Origin: Yinghuangia soli
GTDB lineage: Bacteria; Actinomycetota; Actinomycetes; Streptomycetales; Streptomycetaceae
Assembly: GCF_021502675.1 (NCBI RefSeq)
Contig: NZ_JAKFHA010000013.1
Location: 170,405 to 234,404, forward strand
DNA length: 64,000 nucleotides
Direction: 5' to 3'
Position 1 is the first letter of the stretch. Each line of letters starts with the position of its first letter. Both the position numbers and the translations under genes were made by a program. This document shows positions 51,085 to 59,979 of this stretch, in pieces. The notes under the pieces were generated by a model, which worked only from the letters and a program-made list of their open reading frames with translations, ran no database searches and was not told where the DNA came from.

Positions 51085-51165
51085 CCCCGGCGGGGGGGCC
51101 CGACAGCGGGTGGGGGCCGCCCCCCGGGGGGGGTGGGCCCCCGGGGCGCCCCGGCGCCGCCGGTC
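51085..51165. terminator. Cluster of G and C runs after the malic enzyme gene
   Basis: Runs of G7, G5, C6-7, G8 and C5 alternate within 80 bases, able to form several nested hairpins. The cluster lies between two same-strand genes and is likely a strong terminator for the malic enzyme transcript. Long homopolymers here are also error-prone in sequencing. Confidence 0.45.
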
Positions 51166-51198
51166 GGCGGCCCCGGCCCTCTCGATAAGGTCGCAGCC

Positions 51199-52161
51199 AT
51201 GTTCGCCGTGAGCGCCGTGCGCATCAGCCCCGAGGACCCGCTGTCCGGACTCGAGCTCGGGGAGCGCGCCGAACCCGGCGCGGACGCCCCGCTGCCGCCC
51301 GGCTGGACCACCGTCCGGGTCAAGGCCGCCTCCCTCAACCACCACGACCTGTGGACCCTCAAGGGCGTCGGGATCACCGACAAGCAGCTGCCGATGGTGC
51401 TCGGCTGCGACGCCGCGGGCATCGACGAGGACGGCAACGAGGTCGTCGTGCACTCGGTGATCGGCGGCCTCGGCACCGACGAGCCGCGCTCGATCCTGAC
51501 CGAGAAGTACGACGGCACCTTCGCCGAGAAGGTCGCGGTGCCGCGCTGGAACCTCCTGCCCAAGCCGAAGGAGCTGTCCTTCGAGGAGGCCTGCTGCCTG
51601 CCCACCGCGTGGCTGACCGCGTACCGCATGCTCTTCACCAATTCGGGTGTACGGCCCGGCGGGACGATCCTCGTGCAGGGGGCCGGCGGCGGTGTCGCGA
51701 CCGCGCTCGTGGTGCTCGGCAAGGCGGCCGGCTACCGCATGTGGGTGACCAGCCGGGACGCCGCCAAGGGCGAGCGCGCCGTGGCGCTGGGCGCGGACCG
51801 GGCGTTCGCGTCCGGCGAGCGGCTGCCCGAGCGCGTCGACTCGGTCATGGAGACCGTGGGCGCGGCCACCTGGAGCCACTCGGTGCGCAGCCTCAAGGCC
51901 GGTGGCAGCGTGGTCATTTCGGGTGCCACCAGCGGCTCGAACCCGCCCGCCGGTGAGCTGACCCGGATCTTCTTCCAGGAGATGCGCGTGGTCGGCTCCA
52001 CGATGGGCGACAAGGACGAACTGGCCGGGCTGCTCGCGCTGTGCGCCAACTCCGGGGTGCGGCCGGTGATCGACACCGTGCTGCCGCTGGACCGGGCCCG
52101 CGAGGGCTTCGCCCGGATGGCCGAGGGCGACCAGTTCGGCAAGATCGTCTTCACCGTCTGA
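51199..52161 (+). CDS. Zinc-type alcohol dehydrogenase/quinone oxidoreductase family protein
   Basis: A 320-residue MDR-family oxidoreductase. A GroES-like N-terminal domain ('ASLNHHDLWTLKGVGITDKQLPMVLGCDAAGI') and the cofactor domain ('GGTILVQGAGGGVATALVVLGKAAG') are clear. The Cys/His zinc ligands of true alcohol dehydrogenases are mostly absent, so it fits quinone-oxidoreductase-like enzymes using NADPH. Substrate is unknown. The ATG at 51199 is the first after the GC-cluster. Confidence 0.9.
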   Translation: MFAVSAVRISPEDPLSGLELGERAEPGADAPLPPGWTTVRVKAASLNHHDLWTLKGVGITDKQLPMVLGCDAAGIDEDGNEVVVHSVIGGLGTDEPRSILTEKYDGTFAEKVAVPRWNLLPKPKELSFEEACCLPTAWLTAYRMLFTNSGVRPGGTILVQGAGGGVATALVVLGKAAGYRMWVTSRDAAKGERAVALGADRAFASGERLPERVDSVMETVGAATWSHSVRSLKAGGSVVISGATSGSNPPAGELTRIFFQEMRVVGSTMGDKDELAGLLALCANSGVRPVIDTVLPLDRAREGFARMAEGDQFGKIVFTV

Positions 52162-52240
52162 GCCGCTCGCGCATGCACGTTCCCGCCCTGCCGCAGCCCT
52201 AGGCTTGGCACCGACCAAGCCCGGCAGGGAGGGAACGCAC

Positions 52241-53782
52241 ATGCAACTGGGCCGACGCCGCTTCCTGGCCCTCGGCACCGGATCGGCATTGGCGGCCGCG
52301 GCCGGCGGCCTGCTGTCCGGCTGCGGCGACGGCGGCCCCAAGCTGCGCAGCGGCGGCACGCTCGCCGTCGCGCTGCCCGCGTTCCCGGCGGTGCTCAACC
52401 CGGTGCACGGCACCGCCGAGGAGACCCGCTGGATCTCCGATCCGGTGGTCGAGGCGCTGTACCGGTACCGCGACGACACCACGCTGGAGCCGGTGCTCGC
52501 CGCCGCCGACCCGGTGGTCTCAGCGGACGGCCTGGTGTGGACCCTGCGGCTGCGCGACGGCATCACCAACTCCGACGGCAGCGCCTTCGACGCCGAGCAG
52601 GTCGCGGCCTGCCTGCGCCGCGTCGCCGACCCGGCGACGGCCGCGGCCTGGGGCCCGTACCTGGCCGGCCGGATCCGCACCGCCACCGCCGTCGACGCGG
52701 GCACCGTGCGCCTCGAACTGCCGCGCCCGTTCGGCGTGCTGCGCCAGTTCCTGGCCTGCCTGCCGATCCCCGCGCGCAGCTCGCTGGACGACCCGCAGGC
52801 GCTCGTCGGCACCGGCCCGTACCGGCTCGACGCGGCCGTGCCGGGGGAGTCCGTCCGGTTGCGCCGCAACGAGGCCTACCGGGGCCCGGAGACGCCGCTC
52901 GACGTCCTGGAGTTCCGGACCGTCGCGGAACCGGCGGCCCGGACGGCCGAGTTGAAGGCCGGCCGGATCGGCGTCGACCCGCGCATCGCGCCCGCCCAGG
53001 TGCGCCCGGTGCAGAGCGGCGGCCTGCAGGCGCACGCGGTGTCCTCGCCGCTGGACCTGGTGACCGCTCTCAACCTGCGCCGCGCGCCCTTCGACGACAT
53101 CGCGGTACGCCGAGCGCTGGCCGCCGGGACGGCCCGCAAGGCGGTTGCCGACGAGCTCTACAAGGGCTTCGCGGTGCCCGGCCGCGGACCCGTCGGACCG
53201 GCCACCGAGGGCTGGGACGACGACTTCACGCCCTATGCGGCCGCCGTCGACCCGGACCGGGTCCGGGTGCTCCTGGGCGAGTCCGGGCGTACCGGCCAGC
53301 TCCGGTTCGCCGTGCTCGTGGCGACGGGCGACGGCCTGGCACCGGTGGCCGAAAAGCTGGCCGCGCAATGGACCACGGTCGGCTTCCAGGCCGGCGTCGA
53401 GGAGGTCGCCCCGGACGTGTGGCGGCAGCGCCGCGCCGCGGGCGACTTCGACCTGGCGCTGTCGGTGCGGCGCCCTGCTTACGCGGTCGGCCGGACCGCG
53501 TTCGACGTGCTCGGGCCCGCGGCGTCCGACCACCCGGACAACACCGGCTACCGCAACCCCGAGTTCGACCGGCTGCTGGCCGAGGCCTGGGCAGCCTGGG
53601 ATGCCTCGCAGCGCGCCAAACTGTGCGCGCTGGCCAACGAGATCCTGGTGCGCGACGCGGTCATGATGCCGCCGGTCTACCCGCGCTTCCTGACCGCGCA
53701 GAGCCGCCGCGTGGAGTCGCTCGACGAAAAGCAGATGGCACTGGGCCGGTTGGACCTCGCATCCCTGCACCGGCGTTCGTGA
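52241..53782 (+). CDS. Family-5 ABC substrate-binding lipoprotein (Tat-exported)
   Basis: A 513-residue extracellular solute-binding protein of the peptide/nickel/opine family 5. The N-terminus has a twin-arginine motif 'GRRRFLALGTG' and ends in a lipobox 'LLSGC' (Cys28), so it is Tat-exported and lipidated. The family signature follows ('DPVVEALYRYRDDTTLEPVLA...WTLRLRDGITNSDGSAFDAEQVAACLRRV'). No DppBCDF-type permease is next to it; it neighbours an amidase-like gene. The ATG at 52241 follows GGGAGGG. Confidence 0.9.
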   Translation: MQLGRRRFLALGTGSALAAAAGGLLSGCGDGGPKLRSGGTLAVALPAFPAVLNPVHGTAEETRWISDPVVEALYRYRDDTTLEPVLAAADPVVSADGLVWTLRLRDGITNSDGSAFDAEQVAACLRRVADPATAAAWGPYLAGRIRTATAVDAGTVRLELPRPFGVLRQFLACLPIPARSSLDDPQALVGTGPYRLDAAVPGESVRLRRNEAYRGPETPLDVLEFRTVAEPAARTAELKAGRIGVDPRIAPAQVRPVQSGGLQAHAVSSPLDLVTALNLRRAPFDDIAVRRALAAGTARKAVADELYKGFAVPGRGPVGPATEGWDDDFTPYAAAVDPDRVRVLLGESGRTGQLRFAVLVATGDGLAPVAEKLAAQWTTVGFQAGVEEVAPDVWRQRRAAGDFDLALSVRRPAYAVGRTAFDVLGPAASDHPDNTGYRNPEFDRLLAEAWAAWDASQRAKLCALANEILVRDAVMMPPVYPRFLTAQSRRVESLDEKQMALGRLDLASLHRRS

Positions 53783-53809
53783 CCGCCGCGGGCGGGTACT
53801 GCGACGACC

Positions 53810-55393
53810 ATGGCGCATGATCAGGACGACCCGCCCCGCGCTGCCGCGCCGCCCCGCGGCCATGCGCCGGCCCGCCGCGCACTCCTCGGCGCGGCCGCGG
53901 CCGCGGCGGGGGCCGGCTTCGCACTGCTCGGCCGCTGCACCCCGCATGCGGCCCGGGACATCGCGGGTGCCGCGCGGCCGGGCCCGCCCGGTCTGGTGCT
54001 GCCCGCCCAGCCGGACCTGGTGGCCGTCGAGAACACCCGGGCCGGGGACGCGGGTTGGCGGCCCGGCGGGAAGACCGCCGGGGACGCCGCCGGGCAGATC
54101 AAGGGGTATGCCGCCGAGGCCGGGGTGCAGGCCGGCGGCCGGCTGCGCCTGAAGGTCTCGGTGGACCGCGACCAGCCGTTCACCGTCGAGGTCTTCCGCC
54201 TCGGGCACTACGGCGGCACGGGCGGCCGCCTCATGCTGCGCGCCGACGGCGTGCCCGGCCGCCGCCAGGAGCCCGCGCGGCTCGACCCGGAGACCGGGAC
54301 CGTGGTGTGCGACTGGGCCGACACCTGGGAGACCGAGGTGCCCGCGGACTGGCCCGGGGGCATGTACACCGCGGTCCTCACGAATGCGGACGGCTTCCGC
54401 AACCACGTGCCGTTCGCGGTCACCGAGCCGGCCCGGGCCGCCGACTTCCTGGTCGTGCTGCCGACCACCACGTACCAGGCGTACAACGAGTACCCGGTCG
54501 ACGGCAGTACCGGCCGCAGCCTCTACTACGGCCAGGATCCGTCGACCCGCAAGGCGAGCGCCCGGCTGAAGGCCCGCGTGGTCTCTTTTGACCGGCCGTA
54601 CGCGGGCACCGGCCTGCCGCAGTCCTTCGAACTCGATCACGCCTTCGTGCGCTGGGCCGAGGAACGCGGCTACGACATGGTCTACGCGACGTCGCTCGAC
54701 CTGCACGCGGGCCGCATCGACCCGTTCCGCTACCGCGCGATGGTCTTCCCCGGCCACGACGAGTACTGGTCCGCGGAGATGCGCGAGGTCCTGGAGACCG
54801 CGCTCGCGGGCGGCGTCGGCGCCGCGTTCCTGACCGCGAACAACGTGTACTGGCATGTGCGCGTGCTGCCCTCCGCGTCGGGCACGCCGCACCGCCTTGT
54901 GCGCTGCCACAAGGACGCCAAGGCCGCAGCCGACCGGGACGCGCCCGGGCCGACCGTGCGCTGGCGCGACCTGCGCCGGCCCGAGCAGGAACTGCTCGGC
55001 ATCCAGTACGTCAGCGTCATCAAGGGCGAGCACCCCCTGGTGGTCCGGGGGACCGATCACTGGTTCTGGTCGGGCACCGGCCTCCGCGACGGCGATGCGC
55101 TGCCCGGGCTGCTGTGGGGCGAGGCGGACCGGCGCTTCCCGGGATCGGCCGCGCCGCGCGCCACGGAGTCGGTGCTGCTCGCCGAATCGCCGTACCCGGA
55201 CGGCAAGGGGCGCCCCGAGACGCAGCAGAGCATGCTGCACCGGACCGCTGCGGGCGGGTGGGTGTTCACCGCCGGGACTTTCCGCTGGCCGCAGGCGCTG
55301 GGCGACCCGCGGTTCGCGGAGCCCCGGATCGCCCGGGCCACCGCGAATCTGTTCGCGCGCTTTCTGGATACTCGACCGTCCGGTCACCTCTGA
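53810..55393 (+). CDS. N,N-dimethylformamidase beta-subunit-like protein
   Basis: A 527-residue protein starting with a probable Tat signal ('ARRALLGAAAAAAGAGFALL', about 22-41). The remainder matches the large-subunit C-terminal domain family of N,N-dimethylformamidase: 'VEVFRLGHYGGTGGRLM', 'VVLPTTTYQAYNEYPVDGSTGRSLYYGQDP', 'VFPGHDEYWSAEMREVLE' and 'GWVFTAGTFRWPQAL'. True dimethylformamidases have a large subunit of about 760 residues and a small alpha subunit, neither of which is here, so the substrate may differ. It follows the binding-protein gene by 27 bases. Confidence 0.85.
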   Translation: MAHDQDDPPRAAAPPRGHAPARRALLGAAAAAAGAGFALLGRCTPHAARDIAGAARPGPPGLVLPAQPDLVAVENTRAGDAGWRPGGKTAGDAAGQIKGYAAEAGVQAGGRLRLKVSVDRDQPFTVEVFRLGHYGGTGGRLMLRADGVPGRRQEPARLDPETGTVVCDWADTWETEVPADWPGGMYTAVLTNADGFRNHVPFAVTEPARAADFLVVLPTTTYQAYNEYPVDGSTGRSLYYGQDPSTRKASARLKARVVSFDRPYAGTGLPQSFELDHAFVRWAEERGYDMVYATSLDLHAGRIDPFRYRAMVFPGHDEYWSAEMREVLETALAGGVGAAFLTANNVYWHVRVLPSASGTPHRLVRCHKDAKAAADRDAPGPTVRWRDLRRPEQELLGIQYVSVIKGEHPLVVRGTDHWFWSGTGLRDGDALPGLLWGEADRRFPGSAAPRATESVLLAESPYPDGKGRPETQQSMLHRTAAGGWVFTAGTFRWPQALGDPRFAEPRIARATANLFARFLDTRPSGHL

Positions 55394-55510
55394 GGGGCTT
55401 TGTCGGCCGAATCGTTACATCAGCAGACCCTCCGCACGGCACGGTTGCGGTGGCAGGCTGATCCCCGCTGCATCCCGCACGGCGTCCCGTCCACGACCGG
55501 TGGAGGCACG

Positions 55511-56899
55511 ATGCACGTGGCACCACCCCCCGGCACCACCTCGAACGGCATGGCCGCCACCGGCAAGGCCGACCTCGGAAGAACCGACCTCGGAAGAGCC
55601 GAACCCGGGAAAACCGACCCGGGAAAGACCGATCCGGGCAAAGCCGACACCGCAAAGACCGAACCGCCGCACCTCCCCGCATTCGGGGCCGACCCGCACG
55701 CCGCCGACACCGGACCGCACGTACGGCTGCTGCGCAAGGCCGCGCGCGTGCTGCTCGAACGCCTGCCGCAGTTGTCCGACCGGCTGGTGGCCTCGCTGTA
55801 CGAGCACGAGGCCTCCTACCGCGACGGCCCCGTGCCGCCGGACGACCTGTGGCAGGGCTGCCACGAGTCGCTGCGCAGCGCGCTGCTGGCGCTGCTCGCC
55901 CCGGCCGAGGCCGGCGACGCCAACCCGCAGACCTGGCGGCTCGGCCGGCGCCGCGCCGAACAGGGCCTGCCGCTGGAGGCGCTGCTGCACGCGTACCGGA
56001 TCGGCGGCGTCATCGTGTGGCAGTCGCTGGTCGAGATCACCGTGGAGCGCGAGCCGCAGGACGTCCACGAACTGGTCCACGCCGCAACCACGGTGTGGAA
56101 CGCGGTCGACCACCATTCGACGATCGTCGCGGACGCCTACCGGAGCCTGGCGAACGATCTTTCCAGCCACCACCACGAGCGCACCCGGGCCCTGCTCGAC
56201 TCGCTGCTCGACGGCCGCGCCGAGCCCGCCGACATCAGCGCCGCGGCCACGGTGCTCGACCTGCCCGAGGACGGCCGGTACGCGGTCGGCATGCTGCGGC
56301 ACGCCCGCCCCGGGACCGGCCAGCACGACGGCCCGCGCCCGTCCGGCACCGAGTCCGCACACCTGCTGTGGCGGTCCCGGGCGGACGCCGAGTTCGCGGT
56401 GGCCCTGCTGCACAACGGCGCCGCGGAGGGCGAGGTGCTCGACGGCCTCGCCAAGGCGCTGCGCCCGTCGGCCGGCTCCCGGGTCGGCATCGGCCTGGTC
56501 GTGGACGGCCTGGCCGAATTGGGCCGGGCCCGGCGGTTCGCCGAGGTCGCCCTGCGCACCTGCGCGGCGGACGGCGAAGTGGCCCGGCTGGACCAGCGGC
56601 TGCCGGCCGCGATGGTCGCCTGCCAGGCCGACCTGTCCGGTGCGCTGGCCACCCGCACCTTCGGTGCCGTGCTGGCCCTGGACCCCGGCGACCGGGACGT
56701 CCTGCTGGGCACCCTCGCGGCGTGGTTCGACGCGGGCGGCTCGGCGGCCCGCGCCGGAGCCCGCTTGTTCTGCCACCGCAACACCGTGCTCAACCGGCTG
56801 CGCCGGCTCGAACAGCTGACCGGCCGGGATCTCGGACTGCCCCGCGACCTTGTCGAACTGGGGCTCGCGCTGGACGCCTACCGGCTGTCCGGCGGCTGA
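55511..56899 (+). CDS. PucR-family transcriptional regulator
   Basis: A 462-residue regulator with the PucR C-terminal helix-turn-helix: 'GSAARAGARLFCHRNTVLNRLRRLEQLTGRDLGLPRDLVELGLALDAYRL'. Residues 65-400 hold the GGDEF-like/sensor part. Near the N-terminus, residues 17-51 are seven five-residue repeats of the type xGKTD encoded by seven exact 15-base units. The ATG at 55511 follows GGAGGCACG. PucR proteins commonly control nitrogen-compound use, which fits its place between the amidase-like gene and the livFGHMK operon. Confidence 0.9.
   Translation: MHVAPPPGTTSNGMAATGKADLGRTDLGRAEPGKTDPGKTDPGKADTAKTEPPHLPAFGADPHAADTGPHVRLLRKAARVLLERLPQLSDRLVASLYEHEASYRDGPVPPDDLWQGCHESLRSALLALLAPAEAGDANPQTWRLGRRRAEQGLPLEALLHAYRIGGVIVWQSLVEITVEREPQDVHELVHAATTVWNAVDHHSTIVADAYRSLANDLSSHHHERTRALLDSLLDGRAEPADISAAATVLDLPEDGRYAVGMLRHARPGTGQHDGPRPSGTESAHLLWRSRADAEFAVALLHNGAAEGEVLDGLAKALRPSAGSRVGIGLVVDGLAELGRARRFAEVALRTCAADGEVARLDQRLPAAMVACQADLSGALATRTFGAVLALDPGDRDVLLGTLAAWFDAGGSAARAGARLFCHRNTVLNRLRRLEQLTGRDLGLPRDLVELGLALDAYRLSGG
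55559..55663 (+). repeat. Seven 15-bp in-frame tandem repeats in the PucR gene
   Basis: The units begin at 55559, 55574, 55589, 55604, 55619, 55634 and 55649 and end in GCCGAC, ACCGAC, GCCGAA, ACCGAC, ACCGAT, GCCGAC and ACCGAA. They encode TGKAD, LGRTD, LGRAE, PGKTD, PGKTD, PGKAD, TAKTE. The period is exact with no indels. Confidence 0.8.
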
Positions 56900-57224
56900 C
56901 CGATTGCACAGCCGCCCGGTTGTCCGCACCGTCGGCCGGGCGGCGCGCCGGGTCCCGGCACTCGTGCCGCGGACCCAAAAACCGCGGCCGGACACCGCAG
57001 TTCGGGGCCGTCCGGTTGTGGCTGCTCACAAGCATGGCAGCGGCACGGAACCGGTCGCTGTGCGGCTGCACAAGCGTGCGGAGTCGCAGTTGGTCCGGTG
57101 CCCCGTCCTGCGCCATGCGTCTGGACGATGCCCATCGCCACGTGTTGTGGTGTCCGTCACTCCGAGGACTCCGAGGACATCGAGGACTTCAGGCGTTCGC
57201 GGACTCCACAGGAAGGGAGGCCGG
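56900..57224. other. livF upstream region
   Basis: No gene is supported in these 325 bases before livF. The promoter of the liv operon should lie here; a short run of GAGGACT/CGAGGAC repeats occurs at about 57163-57190, just before the ribosome site. Confidence 0.4.
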
Positions 57225-58154
57225 ATGGCACGGGCGGAGCACCAACCTCCGCAGGGGAACGAACCCGCGCCCGCGGAGCATCCGGGCGGGGCCCACCCCC
57301 GACTCCGGCAGGCCGGCGGCGCACTGGTCGTCGACGGGCTGCACGTCGCCTATGGCAGGTCCGTGCAGGCCCTGCGCGGCGTGAGCATCACGGTGCCGCC
57401 GAGCGGCATCGTCACCGTGCTCGGCTCCAACGGCGCCGGCAAGAGCACACTCCTGCGCGCGATATCCGGCACGCTCTTCCTGCACCACGGTGCGGTGGAG
57501 GGCGGCACGATCACCTACAACGGGCAGAACCTGCGCGGCCGCGACGCGGCTGCCGCGGTACGTGCCGGGATCGTGCAAGTACCGGAAGGCCGAAGGGTGT
57601 TCGCGGGGCTCTCGGTGGCCGAGAACCTGCAGGCCGGGCTCCTGGGGACGGGCGACCGCCGCTCGGCGCGCGCCAAGCAGGCCCGCGAGCGGGTCCTGGA
57701 ACTGTTCCCGGTGCTGGCCGAGCGCGAGACCCAGCACGCCGGACTCCTGTCCGGCGGCGAGCAGCAGATGCTCGCGATCGGGCGGGCGCTCATGGCCGGT
57801 CCCAAACTCCTGCTCCTGGACGAGCCTTCGCTCGGCCTCGCACCCATGATGGTCGGCCGGATCGCCCAGGTGATCCGGGAGATCGCCGAGCAGGGCACCG
57901 CGGTGCTCCTGGTCGAGCAGAACGCCGCCGTCGCGCTCGGCCTGGCGGAGACCGCGTACGTGCTCGACGTCGGCGAGGTCCGGCTCACCGGTCCGGCCGC
58001 CGAACTCGCCCGCACCGACGAGGTCCGGCGGCTTTACCTCGGCGACCACGACGAGAGCGGGCACGCCGGCACCCCGGCCGAGGGCACGCCCCACGAGACC
58101 CCGGCCGCCGCGACGTCCGCGCCCCGGGCCACGCTGCGGAGGTGGCGAGGATGA
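57225..58154 (+). CDS. livF: Branched-chain-amino-acid-type ABC ATPase LivF
   Basis: A 309-residue ABC ATPase. Walker A is 'GSNGAGKSTLLRAISG' (about 74-89), the signature is 'LLSGGEQQMLAIGRALM' and Walker B is 'LLLLDEPSLGLAPMM'; the downstream His is replaced by Gln in 'LLVEQNAAVALGLA', typical of LivF. An N-terminal extension of 35 and a C-terminal extension of about 35 low-complexity residues flank the core. ATG 57225 follows GGAAGGGAGG. The stop overlaps the livG start, the first of a series of overlaps. Confidence 0.93.
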   Translation: MARAEHQPPQGNEPAPAEHPGGAHPRLRQAGGALVVDGLHVAYGRSVQALRGVSITVPPSGIVTVLGSNGAGKSTLLRAISGTLFLHHGAVEGGTITYNGQNLRGRDAAAAVRAGIVQVPEGRRVFAGLSVAENLQAGLLGTGDRRSARAKQARERVLELFPVLAERETQHAGLLSGGEQQMLAIGRALMAGPKLLLLDEPSLGLAPMMVGRIAQVIREIAEQGTAVLLVEQNAAVALGLAETAYVLDVGEVRLTGPAAELARTDEVRRLYLGDHDESGHAGTPAEGTPHETPAAATSAPRATLRRWRG

Positions 58155-59092
58155 CGCAGTCCGTACCGCTCGCCGAGACCTCCGGCGCGGACGCCGACTT
58201 CGCGATCCCCGAGCTGAACGTCCGGGCCGTCACGGTGCGGTTCGCCGGCCTGGTGGCCCTGGACGCGGTCAGCTTCACGGTCGCACCGGGCAGCATCCAC
58301 GCGGTCATCGGCCCCAACGGGGCCGGCAAGTCCACGTGCTTCAACGTGCTGTCCGGGGTGTACAAGGCGACCCGCGGCACCGTGCACCTCGGCGAGCACG
58401 AACTGACCGGGCTGGCCCCGCACAAGATCGCCGAACTGGGCATCGCGCGCACCTTCCAGAACATCGTGCTCACCCAGGGCACGGTCGCCGACAACCTCAT
58501 GCTCGGCCGGCACGGGCTGACCAAGGCGGGCTTCACGGCCACCGCGCTGCATCTGCCCAGCGCCGTGCGCGAGCAGCGCCGGCACCGGGAACGCGCGCGG
58601 GAGATCGCCGAGTTCATGGACCTCGGTGCGGTCTTCGATGCACCGGTCGGGCTGCTGCCGTACGGCGTGCGCAAGCGCGTCGAGATGGCGCGCGCCTTGT
58701 GCATGGAGCCCAAGGTGCTGCTGCTCGACGAGCCGGTGGCCGGCATGAACGGCGCCGAACGGGTGCGCACCGCCGAGGCGATCGCCTCGGTCCGGGACGG
58801 CCTGGGCATCTCGATCGTGCTGGTCGAGCACGACATGGGCCTCATCATGCGGCTGGCCGACGAGGTCACCGTGCTCGACTTCGGCCGCCGCATCGCGAGC
58901 GGCCATCCGGATGCGATCCGGCGGGACCCCGAGGTGATCCGCGCGTACCTGGGCGCGGGCGAAGAGGAAGGCGCGGCCGGCGAACCGGTCGCCGCGGGAC
59001 TGGCCGGCCTGGTCGGGGCGGCGGACGAGGCACCGGCCGCGGCCGACGCAACTCCCGTGCACGTACGGCAAGAGAACGAGGAGCGGCAATGA
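58151..59092 (+). CDS. livG: Branched-chain-amino-acid-type ABC ATPase LivG
   Basis: A 313-residue ABC ATPase. Walker A is 'GPNGAGKSTCFNVLSG', Walker B 'VLLLDEPVAGMNGAE', and the switch His is in 'VLVEHDMGLIMRLADEV'. The signature reads 'LPYGVRKRVEMARAL' rather than LSGGQ, the normal LivG variation. The family BCA_ABC_TP_C tail 'DAIRRDPEVIRAYLG' is present. It overlaps livF by four bases and livH by four bases. Confidence 0.94.
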   Translation: MTQSVPLAETSGADADFAIPELNVRAVTVRFAGLVALDAVSFTVAPGSIHAVIGPNGAGKSTCFNVLSGVYKATRGTVHLGEHELTGLAPHKIAELGIARTFQNIVLTQGTVADNLMLGRHGLTKAGFTATALHLPSAVREQRRHRERAREIAEFMDLGAVFDAPVGLLPYGVRKRVEMARALCMEPKVLLLDEPVAGMNGAERVRTAEAIASVRDGLGISIVLVEHDMGLIMRLADEVTVLDFGRRIASGHPDAIRRDPEVIRAYLGAGEEEGAAGEPVAAGLAGLVGAADEAPAAADATPVHVRQENEERQ

Positions 59093-59979
59093 CCAAGCTC
59101 TCCGAGATCGTCCTCAACGGGCTCGCTCTCGGATCGGTGTACGCCCTCATCGCCCTGGGCTTCGTGGTGATCTTCAAGGCCTCCGGGGTGATGAACTTCG
59201 CGCATGCGTCGCTGCTGCTGCTCGGCGGCTACGTGATCGCCCAGCTGCACGACGAACTGGGCTTCGCCGGCGCACTCCTGGTCGGAGTGGTGGTCACGGC
59301 GGCGGGGGCGGGACTGATCGAGATGCTGTTCATCCGGGGGCTCGGCAAAGTCGAACTCCATGTGCTGACCATCTTGACCATCGGCATCGACATCCTGCTC
59401 ACCACCGAACTGGTGCGCCGGATCGGCTCCGACAAGCTCTCGCTGGGCGACCCGTGGGGTGCCAAGTCGGTCGAGGTCTTCGGGGCCAACGTGGCGCAGG
59501 CCCGGATCGCCGCGATCGTCGTCGCGGTGGTCCTGATCACGCTGTTCTTCATGGCCTTCCGGTACACCGCGTGGGGCCTTTCGATGCGCGCCGCGTCCGA
59601 GGACCGCGAGGCGGCCGCGCTGATGGGCGTCCGGATGAAGCGCGTGCAGCTGGTCGCGTGGTGCGTGGCCGGTGCGCTGGCCGCGGTGGCGGCGGTGTTC
59701 CTGACCGCCTCGCCCACCCCGGGCCTGGACCGGACCACCGGGTTCGTGGCCCTCAAGGCCTTCCCGGCCGCGGTGCTGGGCGGCATGGACTCCGCGCTGG
59801 GCGCGCTGATCGGGGCCATGATGATCGGCCTCACCGAGGCCCTCGCGGCGGGCTACCAAAGCGACTTGGACGCGCTCGGCGGCGGTGCCTCGGGCATCGC
59901 ACCGTACGTCGTCATGATCCTCATCCTGCTGTGGCGGCCGACCGGGCTGCTCGGGTCGAAGGAACTGAGCCGTGTCTGA
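59089..59979 (+). CDS. livH: Branched-chain-amino-acid-type ABC permease LivH
   Basis: A 296-residue permease with about eight membrane helices. The opening 'LNGLALGSVYALIALGFVVIFKASGVMNFAHASLLLLGGYV' and the motif 'MRAASEDREAAALMGVRMKRVQLVAWCVAGALAA' (ATPase-coupling loop) are classic LivH features. 'GLDRTTGFVALKAFPAAVLGGMDSALGALIGAMMIGLTE' ends the transport core. ATG overlaps livG (ATGA). Confidence 0.95.
   Translation: MTKLSEIVLNGLALGSVYALIALGFVVIFKASGVMNFAHASLLLLGGYVIAQLHDELGFAGALLVGVVVTAAGAGLIEMLFIRGLGKVELHVLTILTIGIDILLTTELVRRIGSDKLSLGDPWGAKSVEVFGANVAQARIAAIVVAVVLITLFFMAFRYTAWGLSMRAASEDREAAALMGVRMKRVQLVAWCVAGALAAVAAVFLTASPTPGLDRTTGFVALKAFPAAVLGGMDSALGALIGAMMIGLTEALAAGYQSDLDALGGGASGIAPYVVMILILLWRPTGLLGSKELSRV

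Noticed and set aside
52520..55387. 955-codon minus-strand frame
   Set aside because: Antisense shadow of the binding-protein and DMFase-like genes; no motif.
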